From Codonopsis lanceolata (taxonomy: Eukaryota > Streptophyta > Magnoliopsida > Asterales > Campanulaceae), in the NCBI GenBank assembly GCA_013146195.2, contig CM028377.1, positions 108,044,094 to 108,108,093 on the forward strand: a DNA stretch of 64,000 bases, written 5' to 3'. The number at the start of each line of letters is the position of its first letter. The first letter of the stretch is position 1. The notes beneath the pieces are model-generated. The model had not been told where the DNA came from, made no database searches, and saw nothing but the letters and a program-made list of their open reading frames with translations. The position numbers and the translations under genes were made by a program. This document shows, piece by piece, positions 36,155-46,845 of the stretch.

Positions 36155-37076
36155 TGTTGGACTATAAATTAAGTCCAATAAGATAAAGAATTTATTTCAG
36201 TGGCGGACGCAGGAATTTTTTCAATTGGGTGCACAAATATAATAAAGTTATAAATCTTAATTGTCTCCTACGTGTTTTTATAGTTTGAAAACGTTGAATT
36301 ACATCATCATTTGTATCGTTCCTAAGCAAATATTTTTCAATAAAACATACAAGGCAATCATTTATAAATTGATTATAAATTTGGTTTCCGTTTAAAAAAT
36401 TTCTCCATAATCACTAAAACCAAATTCCTTCAAATCAACCACAATTTAGAAATCTATACAAATTAAAAAAAATTCTCATAAATCAACTACTTCAACCCCT
36501 AAATTAAAATGCTCTAATTTCAAATTAAATAAATATACATTTCCTACCAAGATATTGAACACACAAGTTTAGGAAATAAAACAATATTATCATAATATCA
36601 ATATATCATTTACCACAAATTCATAAATCACAATTCACAACAATTACAAAAATTAAATACTCAATTAGGACTGTTTCAAAATTATGATTATTTCAAATTA
36701 GGGCTATTTTAAAATAAGGGTTATTAATTTTTTTAAAATTTAAATCACAATTATAATTTGTTTTTTATTTAGGTAGGGGCAAATTGTAGAAATTTGATTC
36801 AGGTGGGGGCAAAATATACAATATAACATATATTTTTTTTTAAAGTCCTTCACAAAAAAATTCCCAAGTGGGGGCAACTGCCCCCATAGTCCTTGCCTTG
36901 TGTCCGTCTTTGATTTATTTATTTATTAGTTTTTAACTTAGTCCAAATCTGATTAGATAAATTATTAATTTAAGTATTATAAATATATGTGTTATTGAGA
37001 TTTTCTAATAAGAGTGAGAGATATAATTTTATACCTTAAAAATAATAATGTGCTCCATCATAATTTTTTTTCTACA
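36155..37076 (+). mobile_element. Copia 5' LTR, interrupted by hAT element
   Basis: It starts TGTTGGAC and ends TTTCTACA. After removal of the hAT insertion (36198-36912) and one target copy it is about 199 bp. It matches the 3' LTR at 41419-41615 (AAGTCCAATAAGATAA; CTATTGAGATTTTCTAATAA). TATAAATA at 36978-36985 is a promoter candidate. The LTR is short for a copia element. Confidence 0.92.
36198..36912. mobile_element. Non-autonomous hAT element, 715 bp, in copia LTR
   Basis: It starts CAGTGGCGGACGCAGG and ends TTGTGTCCGTCTTTG, imperfect inverted termini of the common plant CAGTGGCGGA type. The flanks ATTTATTT (36190-36197 and 36913-36920) are an exact 8-bp duplication. The 3' LTR of the host copia shows the uninterrupted site. 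No transposase is encoded; the interior is AT-rich. Confidence 0.92.
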
Positions 37077-37078
37077 TT

Positions 37079-37090
37079 TGGTATAGAACC
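37079..37090 (+). other. Primer-binding site of copia element
   Basis: TGGTATAGAACC lies two bases after the LTR end and is a decayed initiator-Met type site (TGGTATCAGAGC). Confidence 0.75.
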
Positions 37091-37404
37091 AAAATTGTTA
37101 AGTCCTAGAAATCAAACGCCTAGGCTGCACTCTACTTCAACTAAACACGTGCACTTTCCACCATGTTCTCCCACTTCTTCAATCAACTCATTCATAGCTA
37201 GCTTCTTCATTTAATTAAAAAAAAAAAAAGTTTCCGGTTGACTTCTATACAAAGGGAAGCAAGTTGTTGTACCACAAAACAGTAACGGAGGTTGAAGTGG
37301 TGGATCTGAGGAAATCTAATTACACTTAGAGGTTGGAGTACCATCATTGCCTTCGTTTACTGCACAACTTAGATATTTACCAAACTTTAATTCATAGTTA
37401 GTTC
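37091..37404 (+). other. Leader between primer site and copia gag
   Basis: No open frame of interest was seen here. It includes an A-rich stretch near 37217-37230 and ends at the gag start region. Confidence 0.6.
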
Positions 37405-38435
37405 GTGGTTACTATAGTTTGTAGCAAGATTTATATGAGTTTGAAGTTTGATGGAAAAATTAATTTTTTTGATTGGAGATATCATATGTATAATTTTTTG
37501 GTGGTTTGTAATTTAGAAAAATACATTGATGAAAAACTTACGAAGAATGTGGGTAAACAAGAGAAAATCAAGTCTGCTGAAGAACTTGATTATATTTTTA
37601 ATGGAGTTGAACATGGTGTTCAGAAGAAAATTATCAGTTCTAAATCAGCATATGAAGCGTTCGCTGTTTTGACAAAGACGTATAAAGGTGATGATAAAGT
37701 TAAGAGAAATTATTTACAAGTTTTGACGAAAAAATTTGAAAATATAAATATGGAGAAATCAGAGAAAGTTTCGGAGTATATCTCTTGTGTGAGCGATCTG
37801 GCTTCAGATATGAAGACAAACAGAGATGATGTTTCGGATGAAAGAATTTGTTCGAAAATTCTTCGTTCGATGATGAAAGTTATTCAAGATGCTGTAGAAA
37901 TAAACATGGCGACTAAAGATTTGAAGACGTTGACGGTAGCAAAATTATAATCCACCATTTTTAGTCATGAGCTACTATTTGGTGAAAGATCGGAGAAAAC
38001 ATAAGAAGCTGCATTGCAAAGTCAAGTGAATTTGAAAAACGTAAATGATGGATCAAAGGATAATAATGGATCAACTCAAGGAAACTCAAACCATGGTGGT
38101 AGAGGTCACAGGTACAACAACAGAGGTCGCGGTTACAACAATAGAGGTGGTCGCGGTAACAATAATGAAGGTGGTCGTAGCTACAACAACAGTGGTGGTC
38201 GTGGATACAATAATGGCGGTGGACGAAGTTACAATAATAATGGTAATCGTGATTACAACAATGGTGGTGGCCGTGGTTACAACAATTGAGACTGAGGTAA
38301 TAACAATTTTGGTGGCTGACAAAGAGGAAATAATTATTGGCATGACTGATCAGGTGGAGGAAAAAATTACGGAGGTAACAATACTAATTGCTGTTATAAT
38401 TGTGGAAAATCGGGTCATAAAATCGCTGAATGCAG
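37405..38435 (+). pseudogene. gag: Copia gag with Gly/Asn-rich tail and zinc knuckle
   Basis: The stretch 37405-37950 reads as a copia gag of the UBN2 type: KFDGKINFFDWRYHMYNFL near the N-terminus, then SAYEAFAVLTKTYKGDDKVK, then KILRSM. A TAA at 37948 breaks the frame; it resumes at 38014. From 38090 to 38289 it encodes YNNRGGRG-type repeats in a short in-frame minisatellite, then meets stops. The zinc knuckle CYNCGKSGHKIAEC is at 38392-38433. Confidence 0.87.
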
Positions 38436-39840
38436 ATATAGAAGGGAAAATAATAGAAATTATCATGTTAATAATTATGCTGAAAATAATGTTGAAAATC
38501 CGAAAACATTGCTGTTGGTTAGTAGTAGTGAGAACTCAAGTGATAAAAATACATGGTATTTGGATTCAGGGTGTAATGAAAACATTGCATTTGTGTGGGA
38601 GCAAAAATTATTTTCTGATTTGGATGAGTCTGTTAGATCTGAGGTAAAATTCGGTAATAATACGAAAGTACCGGTGATGGGAAAATGAAGAATCTCAATT
38701 TCATTTAAAGATGGTTCTAAAAATTTTATCTCCGATATTTACTATTTTCCAAGTCTTCAGAAAAAATTATTGAGTATGGGGCAACTTTCAGAAAAGGGCT
38801 ATGATATGCGAATTTTTAATGGATCTTGTAGTATTGGTTATGGGTAGAAAGGACTAATAGCAAAGGTAAATATGTCTATGAATCGTTTTTTCTGTTTGAC
38901 GTTAAATTGTGGAAATTTATCCTGCTTTAGTTATGTGATTCATGATGATAATTGGTTGAGGCACATGTGTTTTGGGCACGTTCATTTTGGACGTCTTAAC
39001 TATCTTGCTCGTAAACGAATGGTTGATGGATTGCATGCGATTAATGTTCCTAATATAGTTTGTGAAACATGTGTTTTGGGCAAGAAAGATATAGATTCTT
39101 TTCATACAAGCAAATCTTGGAGGGCAAAGAGAATGTTGGAGTTGATTCATTCAGATTTATGTTCAGTTGAAGTTGCTTCTAACGGAGGTTGCAGATATTT
39201 TGTCACGTTTATTGATGATCTTAGTAGAAAAGCATGTATGTATTTTTTGAATGAAAAATATGATGCTTGTGATATGTTTAAAAAGTTTAAATATTTTGTG
39301 GAGAAGCAAAGTGAGAATAAAATTAAAGCTTTGAGAACCGATAGGGGTACCGATTATCTTGTTTCTGATGATTTTCTTGAGAAGCATGGTATTGAACATC
39401 AGTTGACTGCTAGATATACTTTCCAACAAAACGGTGTAGCAGAAAGAAAAAATAGAACAATTATGGAAATGGTTAAGTGAATGTTGAGTTTCAAGAAATT
39501 GTCAAAGAGTTTTTGGGCAAAAGCAGTTGCATGTGCAGTTTATGTTTTGAATATGTGTTCAACAAGAGGTGTGCGTGATAGAACTCTAGAAGAGGCTTGG
39601 AGTCGCCGAAGACCTTTTATTGGACATCTTAGGGTGTTTGGTTGTATTGCTTATTCTCATGTGTCTGATCTTTTGAGAAAGAAATTTGATGGCAAAAGTG
39701 AAAAGTATATTTTTATTGCGTATAGTGATGTATCAAAAGCTTATAAATTGTTCAGCCCAGTGACAAATAATGTTATTGTTAGTAGAGATGTGACTTTCGA
39801 TGAGGTTGTTGTTTGAGATTGGTCTTCTAAAGAAAAGGAA
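38436..39840 (+). pseudogene. pol: Copia protease and integrase, with stops
   Basis: The protease motif WYLDSGC is at 38554-38574. The integrase zinc-binding region (GHVHFGRL and CETCVLGKK) is at about 38970-39090. Catalytic residues are visible as IHSDLCS (about 39145), LRTDRGTDY (about 39335) and NGVAERKNR (about 39430). Stops occur at about 38686, 38845, 39478 and 39814; most are TGA at positions where a sense codon is expected. The order protease-integrase-RT defines Ty1/copia. Confidence 0.9.
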
Positions 39841-41084
39841 AATCCAAGCTTTGATTCTCCAAATGTTTCTGCTCAAGATGAAGATGTTAATATTCAAGGT
39901 GAAGTTTCAACTCCTACAGTTGCACAAGAAGAAAGTTCCAGTTGTCTGCAGAGACAGCGTAACTTACCAGCTAGGTTGCAAGATTATGTTGTGTGCAATG
40001 ATAATGAAATATCCGATGAAGATACGTTGAACTTCACTTTATTTGCAGATTGTCAGATTGTGATCCTATTAATTTTGATGAGACATCTAGTAAAGATCAT
40101 TGGATTCAAGCAATGGATGATGAGATTCATGCGATTGAGAAGAATAACACATGGGAGCTTACTACTTTGCCAAGTAGTAAGAAGGTAATTAGTGTGAAGT
40201 GGATTTGCAAGACTAAGTACAAACCAAATGGTGAAGTTGATCGTTACAAGGCAAGGCTAGTTGCAAAAGGTTACAAGCAAAAGCCAAGTATTGATTATTT
40301 TGAAGTATTTGCACCGGTTGCTAGACTTGATACTGTCCTTATGATTATTTCTCTAGTTGCAAAGAATAGTTGAAAATTTTATCAAATGGATGTTAAATCG
40401 GCTTTCTTGAATGACATCCTTGAAGAGGAGGTATATGTTGAACAACCTGCAGGGTATGTTTAAAGAGGCAATGAAGATAAAGTTTACAGGTTGAAAAGGG
40501 CTTTGTATGGCTTGAAGCAAGCTCCTAGAGCTTGGTATACTCGCATTGATTCTTATTTTGTGGAAAATAGTTTTCAGTGATGTCCGCATGAGCATACTTT
40601 ATATGTCAAATCGTTGCATGGTGATATTCTTATTGTTTGCTTGTACGTTGATGATTTGATTTTCACTGGCAATAATTCGAGGTTGGTGGCACAATTTAGG
40701 GAGGCTATGATAAATCAATTTGAGATGACAGATTTGGGGCTTATGTCTTACATTCTTGGAATTGAAGTTGCTCAAGTAGATGGTTGAATTTTTATTTCGC
40801 AGAAAAAGTATGCTAGTGATATTTTGAAGAAGTTTAAGATGGATAAGGCTAAACCAATTTTGACTCCACTTGAGGCGATGTTGAAGTTAGTGAGTGATGG
40901 TAATGGTGGTTTTGTTGATCCTACTTATTTTAGAAGATTGGTTGGGAATTTAAGATATTTAACTTCAATAAGATCAGATATTGTTTACAATGTTGGATTG
41001 ATTAGCAGGTTTATGGAATCTCCACGTCAATCTTATTTGCAAGCTGCAAAACGAATTTTATGCTATATTCGAGTTGAAACATAA
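39841..41084 (+). pseudogene. pol: Copia reverse transcriptase, with stops
   Basis: The RT domain begins near 40095 (WIQAMDDEIHAIEKNNTWEL). It continues KARLVAKGYKQ, then FYQMDVKSAFLN, LYGLKQAPRAWY and the catalytic YVDD at 40644-40655. Stops interrupt it at about 40371, 40460, 40578 and 40785. The N-terminal 250 bases before the domain are a frameshifted linker. The reading ends in CYIRVET and a stop, where RNase H should continue. Confidence 0.92.
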
Positions 41085-41417
41085 TACATGGCAGCAACAG
41101 GTAGTGCTACTCAAGTAGTGTGGTTGCGTACATTGCTCAATGTTTTACAATTTAAGCAAGATGGTCCAACGAAAATTTTATGTGATAACAAGTCAGCGAT
41201 TGCATTATCGAAGAATCTAGTTTTTCATGGTCGAAGCAAGCATATCGACATCAAGTTTCACTTCATTTGTGATTTGGTTTGTGATAAAGAAATCGTGGTT
41301 GAGTACTGTCCGACTGAAGATCAAGTTGCAGATAATTTTACAAATCCATTGAAAATCGAGCTATTTTGGAAGTTAAAGACTATGTTGGGCATGATCAAGT
41401 TTGAAGACTTGGTTTAA
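41085..41417 (+). pseudogene. pol: Copia RNase H, central part deleted
   Basis: The reading jumps from the RT/RNase H connection (AAKRILCYIR) to EYMAA-type text (YMAATGSATQVVWLRTLL), then CDNKSAIALSKNLVFHGRSK and DQVADNFTNPLK. The segment normally between them, which carries the first catalytic acidic residues, is missing. This internal deletion is about 200 bp by comparison with the family's usual order. It ends in TAA before the 3' LTR. Confidence 0.85.
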
Positions 41418-41418
41418 G

Positions 41419-41615
41419 GGATGGACCCTAAACTAAGTCCAATAAGATAAGGAATTTATATATGTATTAGTTTTAACCTAGCCCAAATCCGATTAAAAAA
41501 AGAATTTATTTAGATCTATAAATATGTGTGCTATTGAGATTTTCTAATAAGAGTGAGAGATATAACTTTCTACCCTAAAAATAATAATGTGCTCCATCAT
41601 AAATTTTTTTCTACA
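41419..41615 (+). mobile_element. Copia 3' LTR, about 197 bp
   Basis: It begins near GGATGGACCC after TTTAAGG and ends TTTCTACA; the target copy TTTGC follows. It lacks the hAT insertion of the 5' LTR. The two LTRs differ at many positions, so the element is not recent. Confidence 0.9.
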
Positions 41616-41620
41616 TTTGC
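41616..41620. repeat. Target-site duplication of copia element, right
   Basis: TTTGC is identical to 36150-36154. Together they prove the boundaries of the 5.46 kb insertion. Confidence 0.9.
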
Positions 41621-41640
41621 GCATTGTTCTCCTATATAAC

Positions 41641-42126
41641 TTATTCACACTTAGTCGGCTGAGCTTGTAAGGACTCGTTGAGCGCCGCCACCAGCTGACC
41701 AATGCTTGGAAGATAATGTGATCGTGCTGTCGACAGGGAAACCTCAGAAGACGCCCTATTAGACTGTCATTAAAAAAAACAAGTCAAAATCCGATGTCAA
41801 AACCGTATTTCTGAGTCTATGATCATTATGAATATTAGTTAAATATGTATGTAAAACAATAAAAAAATGTAAGAAAATTACTAAATTTACACTAACATTT
41901 CCAATAATTTGTCTCGCCATTCTACCGCCACCGCCACCGTCACCGCCACCGCCGCTATCCCCTTGCTCTACTTTCGAACCATCATCATTTGGAACATTAC
42001 TGTTTCTACGACGTGGATCGAATGTTGACATCTGAAAAAAATCATCTAGTAGACGTGACTTCACAGCCCCCCTTCTGGGAGGTCTACTTAAGAGAGCCTC
42101 CATTGTGATATCCACCTCTGCTCCAG
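41641..42126 (-). pseudogene. Small unrecognised gene, copy 1, 5' exons
   Basis: On the minus strand an exon at 42126-41897 encodes MEALLSRPPRRGAVKSRLL, then NSNVPNDDGSKVEQGDSGGG. It is flanked by acceptor-like AACAAG and donor-like AAT/GTTAGT. A second exon starting at 41763 after TATGACAG encodes SNRASSEVSLSTARSHYL and continues in frame to a stop at 41641-41643. The paralogue at 44330-44732 has the same exon-intron layout. I do not recognise the protein. The copia element lies just downstream and separates the basic C-terminus. Confidence 0.5.
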
Positions 42127-42495
42127 CTTGTTTATAAAAATTAAAATTTAATCATTTACAGTATTACAAAGAAAAGTAGAATGCATAAGACATGAATTGA
42201 ATCCTGGATCTCTCACTCTCTACCAAATACATTAACCATTGGCTCACCTATTACAAAATAGAAATATGAATACCTTATAAGTTACTCCATTCGTTTAGGG
42301 TAAAAAGTCATCTATTTCATTTTGACATGTTTCACTTAAAGAGTTCACTTTTAAAAATTAAGACATAAAAATATAATTTTGTTACTAAGAAATTACTAAA
42401 AATATCATTTTCTTAAAAAGTTTGACTTTCAAACGAACTCTTTGCCAAAAACAGAGAAACTATATATCTGACAAATAATCAAGTTCAGTTATACC
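42127..42495. other. AT-rich flank with decayed MITE-like sequence
   Basis: No coding sequence was seen. Text from about 42285 to 42455 (TTACTCCATTCG, GGTAAAAAGTC, and later GACTTTCAAACGAACTC) resembles diverged Stowaway-type MITE sequence but lacks clean ends. Confidence 0.4.
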
Positions 42496-43158
42496 CAGGG
42501 CCGGTCCTGTGAAATCGGGGGCCTAAGGACGATCATCTCGAACGGGCCCTTCCTTTGTAACAATTTTTGTAATATCTTTTTTGAATAACTAAAGAAACAA
42601 ATAAACATAAAAAACAATTAAAAAAACACTTCATTTCACTCAAAAAACAAACAAATAATTTTTCATGTACAATTTCTCTTTTTTAGTATATAATTATAGT
42701 AGATGTATAATTTTCCATTAACATAAATTAATTATTAATCTCAATTTTTCTATTTTAAAATTATAGTATAAGTTCAAATAATCAAATTTCAATTAGAATA
42801 CCACCAATTACCAACAAGTCACTCATTCACACACTTAAATGACTAAAAATTTCAATTAAATTATCAAAATACCAAGAAGTCAAAAACGGAAAAACCATAA
42901 AAATTGGGGTAAACCGCAAATGATTCACTGATCACTGAATACTAATTAATAATTAATTAATAAGCTATAAACTATAACTATTAACTATAAGCTAGGTCAA
43001 ATTGAATAAATCAAGAAACAAATGTGAAATTGTGAAATAAAATAATAATAATTTAATCACAGGTAGGGTTTTTTGAGATTTTGAGGCCCAAAAAAATTGG
43101 GTTTTTTTTAGGGGCCCAAGGCCATGGCCTTATTTGTCTTGTGGCAGGGCTGGCCCTG
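42496..43158. mobile_element. hAT-type MITE, 663 bp, 8-bp TSD
   Basis: The termini CAGGGCCGGTCCTG and CAGGGCTGGCCCTG are inverted repeats. The flanks GTTATACC (42488-42495 and 43159-43166) are an exact 8-bp duplication. The interior is AT-rich with no transposase. GGGCCC-containing subterminal text (GGGGGCCTAAGGAC and AGGGGCCCAAGGCC) is typical of this plant MITE group. Confidence 0.92.
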
Positions 43159-43261
43159 GTTATACCCACTAGAAACGAACCAGGAACCTCTCGCGCATAG
43201 CAAATGTCTTAACTACCGGGTAAATGGCTATATAAAGTTTTATTTATTAAAATATGTTATT

Positions 43262-43596
43262 TAAGCCGGCCTAATGTAATAAATATAAGCAGTTATGCTG
43301 CCTGGATTTCTATAGAAAATAGCGCTAAAAAGAGTCATTATTATGACCAAATATTTATAAATGTATTTGTAATTCCTGGAAGAAGACTACTGCAAGTTTG
43401 TAATAATGTAGATACAGATATATATATGTTTAAACGTTTTATTTTATATGTTAAATAAATATAACAAAAGCATATTTTAGCAAAAAAACTTGTTTTGAGA
43501 CCGAAAGGGCGAGTTGAGTGCCTAACACCTTCCCACCTTGTAACTTAGCCTCCGAACTTTTTACAAAATCTAGTTACATTTGGTTTTTCTTTTTTC
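43262..43596 (+). mobile_element. Tat/Ogre LTR fragment (middle part)
   Basis: It matches 400-730 in the T1 LTR and 49480-49810 in T2: GTTATGCTGCCTGGATT, then AAAGAGTCATTATTATG, GCGAGTTGAGTGCCTAAC and ACTTAGCCTCCGAAC. Neither LTR end is present. Confidence 0.8.
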
Positions 43597-44207
43597 CTCC
43601 TGGCCTCTCCTTGACTCCTAGTATCAACAGACAACAAACGAAGATACGGTAACGAAGATACGGCAACAGTTCTATCTGTATCACAGCCAGAAATGGTACA
43701 ATCTCGAACGATGATCCACCCACACATCCATCCTCCTCCGCGACATCGCACGGGATCTCTACTATATCCTCGCCCTTTCACCTCCGTCACCATCCTAGAT
43801 CTCCCACTCCTCGTTCCTCTCTCCTTGGGTAACCCACACCTCTCCCCATTCTTCAAACACACCTTTCACACTTCCTAGTCTTTACTTCTGTCATTATCGA
43901 TGCCTACAGCAACTAGTCAGCGACTAGGGCACCTAATCGGCGATTTTCTTCTCCAATGGTTTTTTGTCCGATTTGATAAAAGTCGCGGCATGGGACTAGC
44001 GCTAGCGGCCACCTAGAGCGATTTAAAACACTGGGTAGACATTTGTTTATCATCTTTCTGGATTGGCCATATCATATTCAAAAAAGAAAAAAGTCAAAGC
44101 TAAATTTTTGGGATGATTATGGATGAGGTAGAGTCGGCTTTGTGAGTAGGTATTTTAGGATGAACCTAATAAAGGGTTCGGAGGCTAAGTAACCAGATAT
44201 AGACTTA
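43597..44207. other. Unassigned DNA between Tat fragment and gene copy 2
   Basis: The C-rich stretch 43690-43880 gives small open frames in both directions, without family resemblance. GTTCGGAGGCTAAGTAA at about 44176 is the near-exact reverse complement of text at about 43538, forming a wide inverted pair around this stretch. Confidence 0.4.
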
Positions 44208-44329
44208 GTCTGCCATGGCTTTAGACTTTAGTAAAACTTTTGTTTGCGAATGCACATAAACAAAGACTAGTTTTATCAAATAACTCCACCATATTCCAAA
44301 AACTTACTAATTTTATTATATGCAGCGCC

Positions 44330-44732
44330 TTAGTTTCCATGGTGGTTAGGATTCTTCGTACCTCTAGGTTGTTTCTTCTTTCTCAATTTAATCCAATCCT
44401 TCAGACTCCACCAACGCTTTCGGTGATTTTGTAGATGATGTGATTGTGGTGTCGATAGGTTAGCGTCAGAAGATGCCCTATTAGACTGTCATAAAAAAAC
44501 AAGTCAAAATCCGATGTCAAGACCATATTCTAAGTCTATGATTATTATGAATATTAGTTAAATATGTATTTAAAACAATAAAAAAATGTAAGAAAATAAC
44601 TAAATTTACACTAACATCTCCAATAATTTGTCTCGCAATGCTACCGCCACCACCGCTATCCCCTTGTTCTATTTGTGAACCGTTATCATTTGGAACATTA
44701 GTGTTTCTACGTGGTGGACGGAATGTTGACAT
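44330..44732 (-). CDS. Small unrecognised two-exon gene, copy 2
   Basis: On the minus strand, exon 1 (44732-44616) begins MSTFRPPRRNTNVPND and ends IARQIIGD before donor-like GTTAGT. Exon 2 (44485-44330) begins after TATGACAG with SNRASSDANLSTPQSHHL, ends KKKQPRGTKNPNHHGN and stops at TAA. Joined in phase 0 this gives about 91 residues, with no internal stop. The N-terminal half is Gly/acidic, the C-terminus strongly basic. Copy 1 (41641-42126 plus 36057-36149) is its paralogue. Expression and function are unknown, and the gene may be a decayed remnant. Confidence 0.4.
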
Positions 44733-44956
44733 CTTAAAAGCATGTGGCTTGGCTGTAACATTAAGGGTAAAATGAAAAAAAATAGGTAGAAAAAGTAAGG
44801 ATAAAATGATAAAAGTGTTTATTTTTTAAAAGTTTTGAAATATAACTATTATTTTGGAATTAAGCAAAAAGAAAAACAAAACAATTATTCCAACACGGAG
44901 AAACTATAAGGTAGTACGTAAAATTTTGGGGAACCCCCAAAACAGGGGCCCATAAC

Positions 44957-45076
44957 CATGGCTAGGGGTGACAAAATAAGTATTATGGATAATCATGCAT
45001 TAGCCTATTATCCATGATTATTCATGCATAATAAACTAATCCATGATTATCCATAACACTCATTTTGTCACCCCTA
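44957..45076. mobile_element. Short hAT-type MITE, about 120 bp
   Basis: TAGGGGTGACAAAAT at the left and ATTTTGTCACCCCTA at the right are inverted repeats. The pairing extends inward (TTATGGATAATCATG with CATGATTATCCATAA), so the element is close to a full palindrome. The flanks CCCATAAC (44949-44956 and 45077-45084) are an exact 8-bp duplication. The left end carries six extra bases (CATGGC) before the inverted repeat. Confidence 0.85.
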
Positions 45077-45109
45077 CCCATAACTCTAATCATGGTCCTC
45101 AAATCTCTT

Positions 45110-45240
45110 ATTCATGTTTTGCCCTACTTGTAAATCATCATCATCATCATCATTTTGAACAATACTGTCATTTTTTAAAACCATCACGTTTACAAATTTA
45201 TGTATTCACAATGAATTGAGGAGGCATGGACCCCTTATCT
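45110..45240 (-). pseudogene. Fragment of acidic-repeat gene (paralogue of 46158-46538)
   Basis: It is homologous to 46340-46480: the same CATCATCATCATC run, CAATACTGTCATTTTTT and CAATGAATTGAGGAGG. On the minus strand it would read PPQFI, KDSIVQND and a short Asp run, then diverge. No start codon or intact frame remains. Confidence 0.6.
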
Positions 45241-46157
45241 ATTTTTGTACTCCATTAATTTTGTTTAATTAATTTCACTTATAACACTTATAACATATTC
45301 CATTATCATAAAATTAATACAACTAAGGAATTTATCTATTAAAATTATAGAAAATATTTGCTCATTTGGTTTTCAAATTTTCGTTCTCTCGTCCGTTCTA
45401 AAATAATTGTTATCTTTCAAGACTTTCCTTTTTAAGAAAATATTTTTACCGCTTGACTTTTACTTTTTCTAATTACTTTAATTATGGATACATGTTCAAA
45501 AACATTAAAGGAAAACACATATTTCACAAATATTTATAATATAGTCAATTATATTCTTTAAAATGTTTTAAAATCTTACGATACTATTACACACTATGAT
45601 TGCACTATTAGATAAAAGAATACAATTATATCCTTTAAATATCACTTTTAATTTTTATATCCAATAACCAAAGACTACACATTTTCTTAAAGTTTGCTAA
45701 ACAAAAATGTCATTTGATATTAACTTTTTAATTATTCAAGACACTTTCAGCCATAAACTCAATTGATTAAAGATTCAAATATGTAAAAATAAAAATAAAA
45801 TAACACTCTCTGTTTCGGACAAAGAGTCCACTATTTTATTTTTAAATGTTTTGCTGAAAGAACCACCTTTCAAAAATTAAAACATAAAAGTATTATTTTA
45901 TTATTAATAAACTACTAAAATTTGCATTTTCTTAAAAAAATTAATTTTCAAACAAAGACTTTTTACTCGAAACGAAGAGAGTAATACAATAAGGTAATTA
46001 TCAAAGTTACTTTATTAGTCGACTTAAAAAGGGGCAAAATTTGCTTGTAAAAATATCCAATCTTGACAATTAACATCCCAAAACGTGCAAAATTTGCAAA
46101 AAAAAAAATAATAATAAAAATAAAAATGTAATCCCCAACAAACTACCATATACACAC
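45241..46157. other. AT-rich intergenic DNA
   Basis: No gene was seen. A diverged Stowaway-like element probably lies at 45805-45990 (CTCTCTGTTTCGGACAAAGA against GACTTTTTACTCGAAACG). Another partial one lies near 45385 (TCTCTCGTCCGTTCTAAAAT). Confidence 0.45.
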
Positions 46158-46365
46158 TTATACCCACACACATGTAAACGGCAAGAAAAGGGGGGATTTG
46201 AATAAATTACCATATTCAGCCCTTACATCAACCTCTTCATTGTCATCAGCCTCATCACTGTCATCAGGCCGTTCTGGGTACGATTCCGTGCCTCCACCCC
46301 ACCCTAATGGCAACATGGGCGCTGCATTTTCACTGTTCACATCGCTATCCCCTTGCCCTACTTGT

Positions 46366-46399
<34 letters not shown>

Positions 46400-46538
46400 T
46401 TTGAACAATACTGTCATTTTTTGAACCATCACCTTTACAAATTGGTCCATTCTCAATGAATTGAGGAGGAATGGAGCCCTTACTATCATCCTTAACATCA
46501 TCATTTTGAACAATAGATTGATTCGTATCCATGTTCAA
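46158..46538 (-). CDS. Acidic protein, probable first exon of unrecognised gene
   Basis: The minus-strand ORF starts at 46538 with a Met and encodes SIVQNDDVKDDSKGS, PPQFIENGPICKGDG, ten Asp residues in a row (46368-46400), then VGQGDSDVNSENAAP and SYPERPDDSDEADDNEEV. The frame passes a good donor-like site (TATGGTAATTT at about 46210), so the real exon may end there. Partial paralogues lie at 45110-45240 and 55600-55670. QGDSGGG-type text links it loosely to the 42 and 44.6 kb copies. No known domain was recognised. Confidence 0.45.
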
Positions 46539-46845
46539 AAGAAATGTATAAGAACGGGGTTGGGAGCGAGAAAGGCAAGCTCGATCGGTTAACTACAAAC
46601 GATTGATTTCTTCGTTTAATCGACCAAAAAAACTACACAAAACACTCACACAGTTTCAAAGGAAAGAAACTTAAACCGCTGTTGATGCTATAAAAAATTA
46701 AGGCCGATCTTTGCCATTTTATAGACTTCTATTTCAATATATTTTTCTGCCAAGTTTCTTTATCAATGTCTTTCCGGGTCAACTAAGGAGACGCGCTTTT
46801 GACTATACAATTTAAGAACTTTAACCTGTAAATAGACTTTTTCAA
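46539..46845. other. Upstream region of acidic gene, duplicated at 55670-55938
   Basis: It matches 55670-55938 closely (GGTTGGGAGCGAGAAAGGC; AATCGACCAAAAAA), apart from about 29 bases present only here (46789-46817). As the likely 5' flank of the minus-strand gene it may carry its promoter. No element was pinned down. Confidence 0.5.

Noticed and set aside
43545..43880. Open frames on both strands near 43.7 kb
   Set aside because: Composition follows a C-rich tract. No homologue in the window and no splice or start context to support a gene.
46198..46404. Plus-strand Ser-rich open frame
   Set aside because: It is the shadow of the minus-strand Asp run in the acidic gene.
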